Shown: positions 12,112 to 21,451, numbered from the stretch's first letter. The stretch is DNA of 64,000 nt from Pseudomonas sp. Ant30-3 (GCF_000690905.1 NZ_JMCL01000026.1:1-64000), one strand, 5' to 3'. Translations and numbers: made by a program. Notes: generated by a model from the letters alone, not told the origin.

Positions 12112-12936
12112 ATGAAGAATTTCGTAATCCCGGCAGTACTTGCAGGCCTGATGGCTTCCAGCTTCACCTACGCCGCCGATTTACCGGCCAGCATCAAGGA
12201 AAAAGGCGAGGTCGTCGTCGCGATCATGCCCAATTACCCACCCATGGATTTCAAGGACCCGGCCACCAATACTCTCACCGGTCTTGACTATGACTTGGGC
12301 AATGCCCTGGCCGAGCGTCTGGGTGTGAAGATCAAATGGCAGGAGACCGGTTTCGAACAGATGATCAACGCCCTGACCACCGATCGCGTCGACATGGTTC
12401 TGTCGGGCATGACTGACACGGCTGAGCGCCAGGCCAGCGTAACGTTTGTGGACTATTTCACCAGCGGCCCGCAGTTTTACACACTGCAGAAAAACAAGGA
12501 TTTCAACGAGATCATCGACCTGTGCGGGAAGAAAGTCGGCACCAGCCGTCGCACCACTTTCCCGTCGGAAATCGCCGAGTGGAGCAAAGCAAACTGCGAA
12601 GCTTCGGGCAAACCTGCGATCAACGTGGTCGGTACCGAAGGCTCGGCCGATGCCCGCGCGCAGCTGCGTCAGAGCCGTATTGATGCCGCGATGCAGGGTA
12701 GCGAAACGCTGTCGTACCTGAAGACGCAGGAAAAGGACATGTACAAGACCGTAGGCATGCCGATTTCCAAGCAGTTCACCGGGTTGGGCGTCAGCAAGAA
12801 GAAACCCGAGCTGAGTGAAGCGGTGAAAGTGGCGCTGCAGAGCATGGTTGATGACGGCACTTACCTGGCCATTCTGAAGAAGTGGGATCTGCAACAGGGT
12901 GCAATCGAGACCGTGACGATCAACGCCGGCAAATAA
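12112..12936 (+). CDS. Amino acid ABC transporter periplasmic substrate-binding protein
   Basis: A 274-residue family 3 solute-binding protein. The signal peptide covers about residues 1-22 (FTYAA, cleavage before DLPASIKEKGE). The mature start with KEKGEVVVAIMPNYPPMDF, then GLDYDLGNALAERLGVKIKW and DMVLSGMTDTAERQ, is characteristic of the polar amino acid class. Two cysteines (in IDLCGKK and KANCEA) may form a disulphide, as in many such proteins. It is the substrate-recognition part of the importer, so the identity of its ligand would define the whole operon. An AAGAGAACGACC site precedes the ATG. Confidence 0.92.
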   Translation: MKNFVIPAVLAGLMASSFTYAADLPASIKEKGEVVVAIMPNYPPMDFKDPATNTLTGLDYDLGNALAERLGVKIKWQETGFEQMINALTTDRVDMVLSGMTDTAERQASVTFVDYFTSGPQFYTLQKNKDFNEIIDLCGKKVGTSRRTTFPSEIAEWSKANCEASGKPAINVVGTEGSADARAQLRQSRIDAAMQGSETLSYLKTQEKDMYKTVGMPISKQFTGLGVSKKKPELSEAVKVALQSMVDDGTYLAILKKWDLQQGAIETVTINAGK

Positions 12937-12957
12937 TCAGGCCGCCGCCCCCTGATC

Positions 12958-13043
12958 CCTGTGGGAGCGAGCCTGCTCGCGATGGTGTGTCGATTGGCAA
13001 ATATGTAGCTGACACCCATCGCGAGCAGGCTCGCTCCCACAGG
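12958..13043. repeat. REP/BIME-type inverted repeat
   Basis: Nearly perfect facing arms CCTGTGGGAGCGAGCCTGCT ... AGCAGGCTCGCTCCCACAGG flank a spacer of about 35 bases. It separates the ABC importer from the two deacetylase genes and may mark a processing or attenuation point in the operon. Confidence 0.85.
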
Positions 13044-13081
13044 AGGCCGGTGTTTACAGATAAATAGTTGGAGCACCAATT

Positions 13082-13930
13082 ATGTCCTCCTTAACCCGTC
13101 CCGCCTGGCCCGGCCAGCACAAAGCCTGCCTTGCGCTGGCCTTCGACCTCGACGGCCCGACCGGCGACGCCATGCTGGATGGCTCGATCTGGCGCAAGCC
13201 CGAGTATTTCGGTTTTGGGGGTTACGGCCCTTACCGTGCCCTCCCGCGCCTGCTTGATCTGCTCGATGCATTCCGCATCCCGACCACCTTTTTCGTTCCG
13301 GCGTGGGTGGTGGAAAACTGGCCGAAACAATGCCAGGCGATCGTCGAACGCGGGCATGAAGTGGCCTATCACGGTTACCGGCACGAGTCCTTCTACGCCT
13401 TGACGCTGCAACAGCAAAAAGAGGTGATGAGCAAATGCCGCGAGGTGTTCTGGAAACACTTGAACATTCGTGCCGAAGGCTTTCGCACGCCGTCCGGTGA
13501 CTGGCGAGCGGAAACGCCGGCAATGTTGGTGGAGGCCGGGGTGACTTACTCCAGCAGCATGCGCGGCGATGATCGACCCTACCTGGTCAACGTCGCCGGA
13601 TTCGACACGCCCTTGGTGGAAATTCCGGGCCGCTGGGAGATGGACGACTACGCCTCCCTCGCCTACACCCGCGCGCCCGACTTCCCCTCCGGCCTGGACC
13701 GCACGGCCAGCTATGAACTGACGCTGGATAACTGGTGCCGCGAGTACGACGGTGCGATGAACGAGGGACTGTGCCTGACGACCCTGTTCCATCCCAAGAT
13801 CATCGGAAAACCGGGGCGCATCTTGCTCCTGGAAAAACTCTTCGAACACATGCGCCAGCGCGACGACGTCTGGTTTGCCACTTGCCGCGATGTCGCGCAA
13901 TGGTGGCTGAAGGAGCATCACCATGGCTGA
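13082..13930 (+). CDS. Polysaccharide deacetylase-family hydrolase (NodB/PuuE fold), first of pair
   Basis: A 282-residue protein with the NodB-homology (CE4-like) barrel. The acidic motif is AFDLDGP near residue 22 and the metal-binding pair is H97 and H101 in YHGYRHE. Further family blocks are FRTPSGDWRAETP near 138 and TLFHPKIIGKPGR near 234. Relatives include the allantoinase PuuE and H. pylori-type peptidoglycan deacetylases. In this operon, with an amino-acid importer and an ArgH-like lyase and no polysaccharide genes, hydrolysis of an amide or cyclic amide of a small molecule is more likely than polysaccharide deacetylation (inference). It has no signal peptide, so it should be cytoplasmic. 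It overlaps the next gene by 8 bases. Confidence 0.85.
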   Translation: MSSLTRPAWPGQHKACLALAFDLDGPTGDAMLDGSIWRKPEYFGFGGYGPYRALPRLLDLLDAFRIPTTFFVPAWVVENWPKQCQAIVERGHEVAYHGYRHESFYALTLQQQKEVMSKCREVFWKHLNIRAEGFRTPSGDWRAETPAMLVEAGVTYSSSMRGDDRPYLVNVAGFDTPLVEIPGRWEMDDYASLAYTRAPDFPSGLDRTASYELTLDNWCREYDGAMNEGLCLTTLFHPKIIGKPGRILLLEKLFEHMRQRDDVWFATCRDVAQWWLKEHHHG

Positions 13931-14810
13931 CTCGAAAACCTGGCCCGACGGCTACCGCTGCGCCGTGGTCCTGACGGTCGACTACAACGACATCCACGGC
14001 ATTTTGACCCAGGCCCCGGAAGTGGCCGGCCGCGACAAAACCCTGTCGGTATGGCGTTACGGGACGCAGCGCGGGGTTGAGCGGTTGCTGGGATTGTTTG
14101 AAGAACTGAACGTCGCCAGCAGCTGGTTCATCCCCGGCATTGTCGCCGAGGAAAATCCTGCGCATGTTCGCGCGATTCAAGCGGGCGGGCACGAAATCGC
14201 CTGCGCGGGTTATCGCCATCAGAATTACGACCACCTCGACCTGGCCGCGCAGTCCGCCGACATCGCTCGCGGCTGTGAGGCGCTCGAAACTCTCACCGGT
14301 CAGCGACCCAGCGGTTTTCGCATTCCGGCCGGTAACGGTGCGCCTGGGTTCATTCAGGCGCTGAAAGATCAGGGCATTCGCTGGTCTTCGTCCTGGCGCG
14401 GTGATGACTTGCCATTCGCCCATCCCACAGCGCCCGAGGTGATCGAGTTACCGCTGCATTACGAGCTGGAAGACGAGCCTTACTTCGCCTTTAATCTCAG
14501 CCCGGCCGTGCCTCCGGCGCAATCTCGCATCGCTTCTTACAGCCACACCCTGAGCAACCTGCAGATGGATTTCGCCGGGTTTCATCGTTTTGGTCTGTGC
14601 TACGTGTTGCGCCTGCACCCGGAGATCATCGCCACGCCCGGACGGATTGGAGTGTTGCGCGAATTGCTCGAGGGCATTCAACAGCATGACGATGTGTGGA
14701 TGGCTACCGGTGCCGATGTCGCGCGCTGGTGGGCCGGATCGGCGCCGCCGGTCACCGACGATCATCCAGCGGCCGTGTATGAGCGCCATTATCGTGATTA
14801 TCTGGCGTGA
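13923..14810 (+). CDS. Polysaccharide deacetylase-family protein, second of pair, altered metal site
   Basis: A 295-residue paralogue of the preceding gene. Equivalent blocks are TVDYNDIHG near residue 18, GHEIACAGYRHQ near 88-100, FRIPAGNGAP near 137 and LRLHPEIIATPGR near 228. The first histidine of the metal-binding H-x3-H pair is replaced by A95, while H99 remains. It may therefore work without metal, as reported for the family member PuuE, or act as a non-catalytic partner of the first protein. The 8-base overlap implies coupled translation and a possible hetero-oligomer. No signal peptide. Confidence 0.83.
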   Translation: MADSKTWPDGYRCAVVLTVDYNDIHGILTQAPEVAGRDKTLSVWRYGTQRGVERLLGLFEELNVASSWFIPGIVAEENPAHVRAIQAGGHEIACAGYRHQNYDHLDLAAQSADIARGCEALETLTGQRPSGFRIPAGNGAPGFIQALKDQGIRWSSSWRGDDLPFAHPTAPEVIELPLHYELEDEPYFAFNLSPAVPPAQSRIASYSHTLSNLQMDFAGFHRFGLCYVLRLHPEIIATPGRIGVLRELLEGIQQHDDVWMATGADVARWWAGSAPPVTDDHPAAVYERHYRDYLA

Positions 14811-14831
14811 AGGACTGCTCAAGGTCGACCA

Positions 14832-16049
14832 GTGCACGCAAACATTCTGAATAAGGACATCCGTCCCACCGTGGCCACTTACTCGCTCGTCATCCGCCGA
14901 CTCATGATCTGCTCCCTCACCATTGTGGTCAGCCGCGCGATCACCAGTCCCTTGCTCACGCTGTTCCTGAGTAACAAACTCGGCCTCAACCAGCAGGACG
15001 TCGGTCTGCTGCTGGGCATTGCCGTATTCATCGCAACGCTGCTCGCGCTGTATGGCGGTTACATCATCGACCGCTTGGAAAAGCGCCGGCTGCTGATTCT
15101 CGCGATGCTCTCCAGCGCCATCGGCTTTGTATTGCTCACGTTTGCCGACAACCTGTACCTGACCACCCTGACCCTGGTGATCACCGAGACGGCGTCGGCG
15201 CTGTTCCTGATCGGTTCCAAAGCGATCCTCAGCGAAAACCTGCCAATAGGCCAACGCGCCAAGGCGTTCTCGCTGCGCTACACGCTGACCAATATCGGCT
15301 ACGCCACCGGCCCGATGCTCGGCGTAGTGATTGCAGGTGTGTACCCGATTGCGCCCTTTCTGATTGCCGGGGCGATTGCCTTCTTTAGCATATTCCTGAT
15401 GAGCGGGATTCCCAAAGACGCGGCGCCGACGCCTGCAATCGGCCAGCCGCAGAGCTTTTTGAAAACCCTGATCTCCCTGAAAAACGACCGCACGCTGATC
15501 ATGTTCACTTGCGGCTGCCTGCTCAGCACCGTCGTCCACGGCCGTTTCACCTTGTACCTGTCGCAATACCTGCTGGTGACGCAAGATTCCAAGCGAGCGC
15601 TGCAGACCATGGCCGCGTTGCTCGCCTGCAACGCGATCAGCGTGATCCTGCTGCAATACCAGATTGGACGCTTTCTCAAACGTGAACAGTTGCGCTACTG
15701 GATCGCGGGCGGCACCAGCCTGTTTATCGTCGGCCTGATCGGCTTCAGCCTGGCTGACAGCCTTGTGTCCTGGTGCGTGGCGATGTTTATCTTCACTTTG
15801 GGCGAGATGATCATCTACCCCGCCGAATTCCTGTTCGTCGACACCCTCGCGCCCGAAGAATTACGCGGCAGTTACTACGGTGCGCAAAACCTGGCAGCCC
15901 TTGGCGGCGCTCTGAGCCCGATGATTTGCGGTTTTTTGCTGATGCATACGCCGGCGCCAACCATGTTTTATGCCCTGAGCGGATTGACGGCGGTGGGAGG
16001 ATTATTATGTTTCCTCAGCGGCAGGCGTGTGGCGATACTGCAAAATTAA
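14832..16049 (+). CDS. MFS transporter
   Basis: A 405-residue major facilitator with about 12 hydrophobic segments. The loop after helix 2 reads GGYIIDRLEKRR, the typical GxxxDRxxRR-type signature. The start is GTG at 14832, 21 bases after the second deacetylase, with an AAGGTCG site. As last gene of the operon it could export a product or serve as a second uptake route; direction cannot be told. The stop codon lies inside a perfect inverted repeat (16045-16069). Confidence 0.85.
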   Translation: MHANILNKDIRPTVATYSLVIRRLMICSLTIVVSRAITSPLLTLFLSNKLGLNQQDVGLLLGIAVFIATLLALYGGYIIDRLEKRRLLILAMLSSAIGFVLLTFADNLYLTTLTLVITETASALFLIGSKAILSENLPIGQRAKAFSLRYTLTNIGYATGPMLGVVIAGVYPIAPFLIAGAIAFFSIFLMSGIPKDAAPTPAIGQPQSFLKTLISLKNDRTLIMFTCGCLLSTVVHGRFTLYLSQYLLVTQDSKRALQTMAALLACNAISVILLQYQIGRFLKREQLRYWIAGGTSLFIVGLIGFSLADSLVSWCVAMFIFTLGEMIIYPAEFLFVDTLAPEELRGSYYGAQNLAALGGALSPMICGFLLMHTPAPTMFYALSGLTAVGGLLCFLSGRRVAILQN

Positions 16050-16069
16050 TGCACTGAAACTGCATTAAT
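16045..16069. repeat. Perfect inverted repeat over MFS stop codon
   Basis: ATTAATGCA (16045-16053) and TGCATTAAT (16061-16069) are exact complements around a 7-base loop and include the TAA stop. No T-run follows, so it is either an mRNA 3' hairpin or a protein-binding site. Confidence 0.65.
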
Positions 16070-16140
16070 ATGAATTTGTCACTGCCTTGAATGAACGGCA
16101 CACTGTGCCGGTTCCTCCCCCAATAGTTGGGACACCTTCA

Positions 16141-16180
16141 AAGGGCTTTCTGGGTTACCCAGACAAGCCTTTTTTTTTTT
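16141..16180 (+). terminator. Rho-independent terminator between the MFS and HPP genes
   Basis: A hairpin with stem AGGGCTT/CAAGCCT and inner stem TCTGGG/CCCAGA is followed at once by eleven T residues (16170-16180). It ends the ArgH-ABC-deacetylase-MFS operon. It also shows that translation of the HPP gene should begin downstream of it, at 16204. Confidence 0.85.
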
Positions 16181-16203
16181 CGAATTTCTGGATCACCTGC
16201 CCA

Positions 16204-16914
16204 ATGCTCGCTCGCTGGTTACCCGCCGCCATCAACACCCGTCCGACTGAATGGAGCCGCGCCGCCATCGGCATGTCGCTGGGCACGCTGTTCAGCGTAT
16301 GGCTGTGCAGTCAGTTCTTCGGCATTCAGGTGGCGCAACACTTGATCGGTCCGCTGGGCGCGTCGGCGGTATTGCTGTTTGCCGTGTCCTCGGGCGCCCT
16401 GGCCCAGCCTTGGTCGATAGTGGGCGGCTACCTGAGCGCCGGGGTCGTCTCGTTGCTGGTGGCGCACGTACTTGGGCGCACCTTGGGCAGCGCTTGCCTT
16501 GCTGCCGGCATGGCGCTGATTCTGATGTGCTGGCTGCGTTGTCTGCACCCGCCCGCCGGCGCCTTGGCATTGCTGCTGGTGCTGGCGGACCCGGCGACCA
16601 TTGCCATGGACTGGAAGATCCTCGCTCCGGTGATGCTCGCTGCCTTCACCCTGCTATTCAGTGCGCTGGTCTATAACAACCTCACCCGCATTCGCTACCC
16701 CAAGCGCGCCGCAGAACCGGTGGCCGTGGTGCCTGCGGACCATTCGCCCGTCGACAGCCAGGCGATCACTGCCCAGGACCTGAAACTGGCCCTCGCCGAC
16801 ATGGAAGCCTTCATCGACGTGACGCCCGAAGACCTCGAGCAGTTGATCCACGCCACCGAGTTGCAGGCTAAACGCCGCAGCATCGGCGAAGTGCTGTCGC
16901 CTCGCGTCGAATAG
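16204..16914 (+). CDS. HPP-family integral membrane protein
   Basis: A 236-residue membrane protein of the HPP family, named after its conserved His-Pro-Pro, here in CLHPPAGALALL near residue 116. About five hydrophobic helices span residues 20-165. A hydrophilic C-terminal tail of about 70 residues (from ITAQDLKLALADMEAFIDVTPEDLEQL) is predicted helical. The frame opens at 16087, but that start would lie before the terminator hairpin, so the ATG at 16204 is preferred. Function is not established; some HPP proteins have been linked to nitrite transport in chloroplasts. It appears monocistronic. Confidence 0.82.
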   Translation: MLARWLPAAINTRPTEWSRAAIGMSLGTLFSVWLCSQFFGIQVAQHLIGPLGASAVLLFAVSSGALAQPWSIVGGYLSAGVVSLLVAHVLGRTLGSACLAAGMALILMCWLRCLHPPAGALALLLVLADPATIAMDWKILAPVMLAAFTLLFSALVYNNLTRIRYPKRAAEPVAVVPADHSPVDSQAITAQDLKLALADMEAFIDVTPEDLEQLIHATELQAKRRSIGEVLSPRVE

Positions 16915-17046
16915 TTTGCGTAAGGCAAAAATGCAGACTACACCTGCACGTATCCGGGTTGTACTGGGCAAATTTGCGCTGGTACGATCCAGCATCGCTC
17001 GCGCGCGAGCTTGTCCATAAAGAACAATAAAAGCAGGGAGTTAGTG

Positions 17047-18153
17047 ATGACTGCTCAGGTTTCTTCTCCGAGGACCCAGTCCATGGATGCCACGCAAAAC
17101 GAAGTATTGGCCGAGGTTCGCAACCGCATTGGTCACCTGACCCTTAATCGCCCCGCCGGGCTCAATGCAATTACCCTCGACATGGTCCGCCACCTGCAGC
17201 GTCAGCTGGATGCCTGGGCGCAGGACCCACAGATTCACGCCGTGGTACTGCGCGGTGCTGGCGATAAAGCGTTCTGCGCCGGCGGTGACATTCGCTCCCT
17301 TTACGACAGCTTCAAGAACGGCGACACGCTGCACGAGGATTTCTTTGTCGAGGAATACGCGCTCGACCTCGCCATCCATCACTACCGCAAACCGGTGCTG
17401 GCCCTGATGGACGGCTTTGTACTGGGTGGCGGCATGGGCCTGGTGCAAGGGGCGGATTTGCGCGTGGTGACCGACAAGAGCCGGCTGGCCATGCCGGAAG
17501 TGGCGATCGGCTATTTCCCGGACGTCGGCGGCAGCTATTTCCTGCCACGCATTCCAGGCGAGCTGGGCATCTATCTGGGTGTCAGCGGCGTGCAGATTCG
17601 CGCGGCCGACGCGCTGTATTGCGGGCTGGCCGACTGGTACCTGGAGAGCGCCAGTCTTGGCGCGCTTGACGAACAGCTCGATCAACTTGAATGGCACGAT
17701 ACGCCGCTGAAGGACCTACAGGGCTTGCTGGCGAAACTCGCCGTGCAGCAATTGCCCGATGCGCCACTGAGCACCTTGCGTCCGGTGATCGATCACTTCT
17801 TCGCCCTCCCCGACGTGCCGAGTATGGTGGAGCAACTGCGTGAAGTGACGGTTGCCGACAGCCATGAGTGGGCGGTCGCTACCGCTGCCCTGCTGGAAAG
17901 CCGCTCGCCGCTGGCCATGGGTGTGACCCTGGAAATGTTACGACGCGGTCGTCATTTGAGCCTGGAAGCGTGCTTCGCCATGGAGTTGCACCTGGACCGC
18001 CAGTGGTTTGAACGCGGTGACCTGATCGAAGGCGTGCGTGCCCTGCTGATCGACAAGGACAAAAATCCGCGCTGGAACCCGCCGACTTTGCAGGCACTGG
18101 ATGCCGAGCATGTCGCGAGTTTTTTCAGCGGCCTCGAACAGAGTGGGAGCTGA
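17047..18153 (+). CDS. Enoyl-CoA hydratase/isomerase family, 3-hydroxyisobutyryl-CoA hydrolase type
   Basis: A 368-residue crotonase-fold enzyme. The longer length, the oxyanion block DKAFCAGGDIRSLYDS near residue 72, GFVLGGGMGLVQGADLRV near 121 and PEVAIGYFPDVGGSYFLPR near 150 are typical of 3-hydroxyisobutyryl-CoA hydrolase. That enzyme releases 3-hydroxyisobutyrate in valine breakdown. The ATG at 17047 follows GCAGGGAGTTAGTG; an upstream in-frame start (17011) is less likely. It is 3 bases from the acyl-CoA dehydrogenase gene and probably co-transcribed with it. Confidence 0.87.
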   Translation: MTAQVSSPRTQSMDATQNEVLAEVRNRIGHLTLNRPAGLNAITLDMVRHLQRQLDAWAQDPQIHAVVLRGAGDKAFCAGGDIRSLYDSFKNGDTLHEDFFVEEYALDLAIHHYRKPVLALMDGFVLGGGMGLVQGADLRVVTDKSRLAMPEVAIGYFPDVGGSYFLPRIPGELGIYLGVSGVQIRAADALYCGLADWYLESASLGALDEQLDQLEWHDTPLKDLQGLLAKLAVQQLPDAPLSTLRPVIDHFFALPDVPSMVEQLREVTVADSHEWAVATAALLESRSPLAMGVTLEMLRRGRHLSLEACFAMELHLDRQWFERGDLIEGVRALLIDKDKNPRWNPPTLQALDAEHVASFFSGLEQSGS

Positions 18154-18156
18154 GCC

Positions 18157-19308
18157 ATGCACGACATCGAATTAAGCGAAGAACAGGTAATGATCCGCGA
18201 CATGGCCCGGGATTTTGCCCGTGGCGAAATCGCGCCGCACGCACAATCCTGGGAAAAGGCCGGCTGGATCGACGACGCGCTGGTGGCGAAGATGGGCGAA
18301 CTCGGCTTGCTGGGCATGGTGGTCCCGGAAGAATGGGGTGGCACCTACGTCGACTACGTGGCCTACGCCTTGGCCGTCGAGGAGATATCAGCCGGTGACG
18401 GCGCTACCGGCGCGCTGATGAGCATTCATAATTCGGTGGGCTGCGGGCCGGTACTCAATTACGGCACCGAGGAGCAGAAAAAAACCTGGCTGCCGGACCT
18501 TGCCAGCGGCCAGGCCATCGGTTGCTTTTGTCTGACCGAACCGCAGGCCGGTTCCGAAGCACATAACCTGCGCACCCGCGCTGAACTGCGTGACGGCCAG
18601 TGGGTAATCAACGGCGCCAAGCAATTTGTCAGCAACGGCAAGCGGGCCAGACTGGCGATCGTGTTCGCGGTGACGGACCCTGATCTGGGCAAGCGTGGCA
18701 TCTCGGCGTTTCTGGTGCCGACGGACACTCCAGGATTTGTCGTCGACCGCACCGAGCACAAGATGGGCATCCGCGCCTCCGACACCTGCGCGGTGACGTT
18801 AAGTAATTGCACGATTCCCCAAACCAACCTGCTGGGAGAACGTGGCAAGGGTTTGGCAATCGCCTTGTCGAACCTCGAAGGCGGCCGCATCGGCATCGCG
18901 GCCCAGGCATTGGGCATCGCCCGCGCGGCGTTCGAAGCGGCGCTGGCCTATTCGCGCGATCGGGTGCAGTTCGACAAGCCGATCATCGAGCACCAGAGCA
19001 TCGCCAACATGCTGGCGGACATGCACACTCGGTTGAACGCTGCACGCTTGCTGATCCTGCACGCGGCGCGCTTGCGCAGTGCCGGTAAACCGTGTCTGTC
19101 GGAGGCTTCACAGGCCAAGCTGTTTGCGTCGGAGATGGCTGAGAAAGTGTGCTCGTCGGCGATGCAGATTCATGGCGGCTACGGGTATCTGGAGGATTAC
19201 CCGGTTGAGCGCTATTACCGCGACGCGCGGATTACGCAGATTTACGAAGGGTCGAGCGAAATTCAGCGGATGGTGATTGCGCGGGAGTTGAAGCATTACC
19301 TGGTGTGA
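18157..19308 (+). CDS. Acyl-CoA dehydrogenase, isobutyryl-CoA dehydrogenase type
   Basis: A 383-residue FAD enzyme of the short/branched-chain acyl-CoA dehydrogenase family. Visible blocks are [20 protein letters not shown] near residue 125 (FAD and substrate contact), [18 protein letters not shown] near 205 and the C-terminal [18 protein letters not shown], where the Glu of YEGS is the usual catalytic base. Pairing with a 3-hydroxyisobutyryl-CoA hydrolase points to isobutyryl-CoA as substrate (valine route). The operon converges on the isoleucine-type operon. Confidence 0.88.
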   Translation: MHDIELSEEQVMIRDMARDFARGEIAPHAQSWEKAGWIDDALVAKMGELGLLGMVVPEEWGGTYVDYVAYALAVEEISAGDGATGALMSIHNSVGCGPVLNYGTEEQKKTWLPDLASGQAIGCFCLTEPQAGSEAHNLRTRAELRDGQWVINGAKQFVSNGKRARLAIVFAVTDPDLGKRGISAFLVPTDTPGFVVDRTEHKMGIRASDTCAVTLSNCTIPQTNLLGERGKGLAIALSNLEGGRIGIAAQALGIARAAFEAALAYSRDRVQFDKPIIEHQSIANMLADMHTRLNAARLLILHAARLRSAGKPCLSEASQAKLFASEMAEKVCSSAMQIHGGYGYLEDYPVERYYRDARITQIYEGSSEIQRMVIARELKHYLV

Positions 19309-19318
19309 TGCTTAAAAG

Positions 19319-19346
19319 CATCGCGGGCAAGCCCGGCTACCACAGG
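19319..19346. repeat. REP-like half-site
   Basis: A single arm CATCGCGGGCAAGCCCGGCT just after the acyl-CoA dehydrogenase stop. It is the first of a REP cluster between two converging operons. Confidence 0.5.
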
Positions 19347-19407
19347 TGATGCGTCGTTTGAAAGAACACCGATTACCTGTCAGCGCGAGCCTGCTCACAA
19401 TGACGCT

Positions 19408-19490
19408 TTCGCGAGCAAGCCCGCTCCCACATTTGACCGCATTTCTCCTGAGGAGACGCGGTCAAATGTGGGAGCGGGCTTGCTCGCGAA
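19408..19490. repeat. Perfect 33-bp inverted repeat (REP pair) between convergent operons
   Basis: The arm TTCGCGAGCAAGCCCGCTCC... (19408-19440) and its exact reverse complement (19458-19490) flank a 17-base spacer. It can form a very stable hairpin on either strand and is well placed as a bidirectional barrier between the valine and isoleucine operons. Confidence 0.88.
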
Positions 19491-19511
19491 GGGGACAGTG
19501 AAAACGCCACT

Positions 19512-20285
19512 TTATTTACCGACGAACTCCGCCTCACGCTTGCCGATAAACGCCGCCATCCCTTCCTTCTGATCCTGCGTTGCAAACGCGGCATGGAACA
19601 CCCGACGCTCGAAACGCACGCCTTCCGACAAGCTCACCTCGAACGCGCGGTTCACACTTTCCTTGACCATCATCGCAATCGGCAACGACTTCTTCGCAAT
19701 CAGCGTCGCGACTTTAAGCGCCTCATCCAGCAGCTCATCCGCCGGCACGATCCGTGCGACGATGCCGCAGCGCTCGGCTTCCACCGCATCGATCAAGCGC
19801 CCGCTCAGGCACATCTCCATCGCCTTGGCTTTACCCACCGCGCGGGTCAGGCGCTGGGTGCCGCCCATGCCGGGCAGCACGCCAAGGTTGATTTCCGGCT
19901 GACCGAATTTCGCGTTGTCCCCGGCCAGAATAAAGTCGCACATCAACGCCAGCTCACAGCCGCCGCCCAAGGCAAAACCGTTGACCGCAGCGATGATCGG
20001 CTTGCGGCGGTTGGCCACGCGATCGCTGTCGCTGAACAAGTCGTCCAGGTAGATTTGCGGGTAGGTCAGCTCGGCCATTTCCTTGATGTCCGCGCCGGCA
20101 GCAAAGGCTTTTTTCGAGCCGGTGAGGACGATGCATCCGATATTCGAATCCGCTTCCAGGCCATCCAGCGCGTGATTCAGCTCGCTGACAATCTGCGCAT
20201 TCAGCGCGTTGAGCGCTTGCGGACGGTTGAGGGTGATCAGGCCAACGCGGCCCTGGACTTCCAGCAAAATAGTGTCGTAGTTCAC
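19512..20285 (-). CDS. Enoyl-CoA hydratase (crotonase family)
   Basis: A 257-residue crotonase. The oxyanion hole block [20 protein letters not shown] is near residue 58 and the second is [16 protein letters not shown] near 103, with the catalytic glutamates in the second block and in [19 protein letters not shown] near 130. Length and motifs are those of short-chain enoyl-CoA hydratase. As last gene of the minus-strand operon it would hydrate tiglyl-CoA in isoleucine breakdown. A related P. putida cluster (acyl-CoA ligase, SDR, thiolase, dehydrogenase, hydratase) has the same gene order, as I recall. Confidence 0.9.
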   Translation of the reverse strand: MNYDTILLEVQGRVGLITLNRPQALNALNAQIVSELNHALDGLEADSNIGCIVLTGSKKAFAAGADIKEMAELTYPQIYLDDLFSDSDRVANRRKPIIAAVNGFALGGGCELALMCDFILAGDNAKFGQPEINLGVLPGMGGTQRLTRAVGKAKAMEMCLSGRLIDAVEAERCGIVARIVPADELLDEALKVATLIAKKSLPIAMMVKESVNRAFEVSLSEGVRFERRVFHAAFATQDQKEGMAAFIGKREAEFVGK

Positions 20286-20298
20286 AACGGACTCCTTC

Positions 20299-21426
20299 TC
20301 AAAGATTGCGCGAAATAACCATACGCTGAATGTCGCTGGTGCCTTCGTAGATCTGGCAAACCCGCACGTCGCGGTAAATTCGCTCCAGCGGGAAATCGTT
20401 CAGATAACCGTAGCCGCCCAGGGTTTGCAATGCCGAAGAACAAACCTTCTCGGCCATTTCCGAGGCGAACAGTTTGGCCATCGACGCTTCAACCAGCGCC
20501 GGCTTGCCACTGTCTCGCAGGGCCGCCGCGTAATGCACCATCTGCCGCGCAACCGCGATCTGTGTGGCCATGTCGGCCAGACGAAACGCCACAGCCTGAT
20601 GCTCGATGATTGGCTTGCCGAAGCTCTCGCGCTCGCGGGCATAATCACGCGCCGCTTCGAACGCAGCGCGGGCCATGCCGACCGACTGCGACGCGATGCC
20701 GACGCGGCCGCCTTCCAGGTTGGCCAGGGCGATGCGATAACCTTCGCCCTCCTCGCCCAAGCGATTGGCCACCGGCACTTTGACGTCTTCAAACAGAATC
20801 TGACAGGTGTCCGACGCATGCTGGCCGAGTTTGTCTTCAACCCGGGCGACTTTGTAGCCCGGCGAATCGGTCGGCACGATCAACGCGGTGATGCCGCGTT
20901 TGCCGGCGCTCGGGTCAGTCACCGCGAACACGATCACCACACCGGCGTTCTGCCCGGACGTGATGAATTGTTTGCAACCGTTGAGCACGTAGTGATCGCC
21001 TTCCAGACGCGCCCGGGTTTTCAAGCCGCTGGCATCGGACCCTGCCTGTGGTTCGGTGAGGGCGAAGGCGCCGAGCATGGCGCCGCTGGCCAATGGCTTG
21101 AGGAAACGCTCTTTCTGTTCATCGGTGCCGTAGTTGAGGATCGGCACGCAGCCAACCGAGTTGTGCACGCTCATGATGGTCGAGCACGCGCCGTCGCCGG
21201 CGGCGATTTCTTCCAGTGCCATGGCGTAGGCCAGGTAGCCGGTGTCGCAGCCACCCCACTGTTCCGGCACCAGCATGCCGAAGAAGCCCAGCTCGGCCAT
21301 TTCGCCGATGGCTTCCTTGGGGAAGCGGTGCTCACGGTCCCACTCAGCGGAGAACGGCTTGAGCCGCTCCTGGGCAAACTGCCGGGCCGCTTCGCTGATT
21401 TGCAGTTGTTCGTCGTTGGGAATCAT
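20299..21426 (-). CDS. Acyl-CoA dehydrogenase, short/branched-chain (2-methylbutyryl-CoA type)
   Basis: A 375-residue acyl-CoA dehydrogenase with [20 protein letters not shown] near residue 124, [21 protein letters not shown] near 204 and the catalytic YEGTSDIQR at the C-terminus. It lies 13 bases before the hydratase gene. Context suggests oxidation of 2-methylbutyryl-CoA to tiglyl-CoA. It is paralogous to the 18157-19308 dehydrogenase on the opposite strand. Confidence 0.9.
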   Translation of the reverse strand: MIPNDEQLQISEAARQFAQERLKPFSAEWDREHRFPKEAIGEMAELGFFGMLVPEQWGGCDTGYLAYAMALEEIAAGDGACSTIMSVHNSVGCVPILNYGTDEQKERFLKPLASGAMLGAFALTEPQAGSDASGLKTRARLEGDHYVLNGCKQFITSGQNAGVVIVFAVTDPSAGKRGITALIVPTDSPGYKVARVEDKLGQHASDTCQILFEDVKVPVANRLGEEGEGYRIALANLEGGRVGIASQSVGMARAAFEAARDYARERESFGKPIIEHQAVAFRLADMATQIAVARQMVHYAAALRDSGKPALVEASMAKLFASEMAEKVCSSALQTLGGYGYLNDFPLERIYRDVRVCQIYEGTSDIQRMVISRNL

Positions 21427-21451
21427 GGGTAAACCTTAAGAAGTGGATACC

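Noticed and set aside
16087..16203. A longer HPP protein starting at TTG 16087.
   Set aside because: The extension covers the T-run terminator and encodes a FFFSNF stretch from it. ATG 16204 gives the normal family N-terminus.
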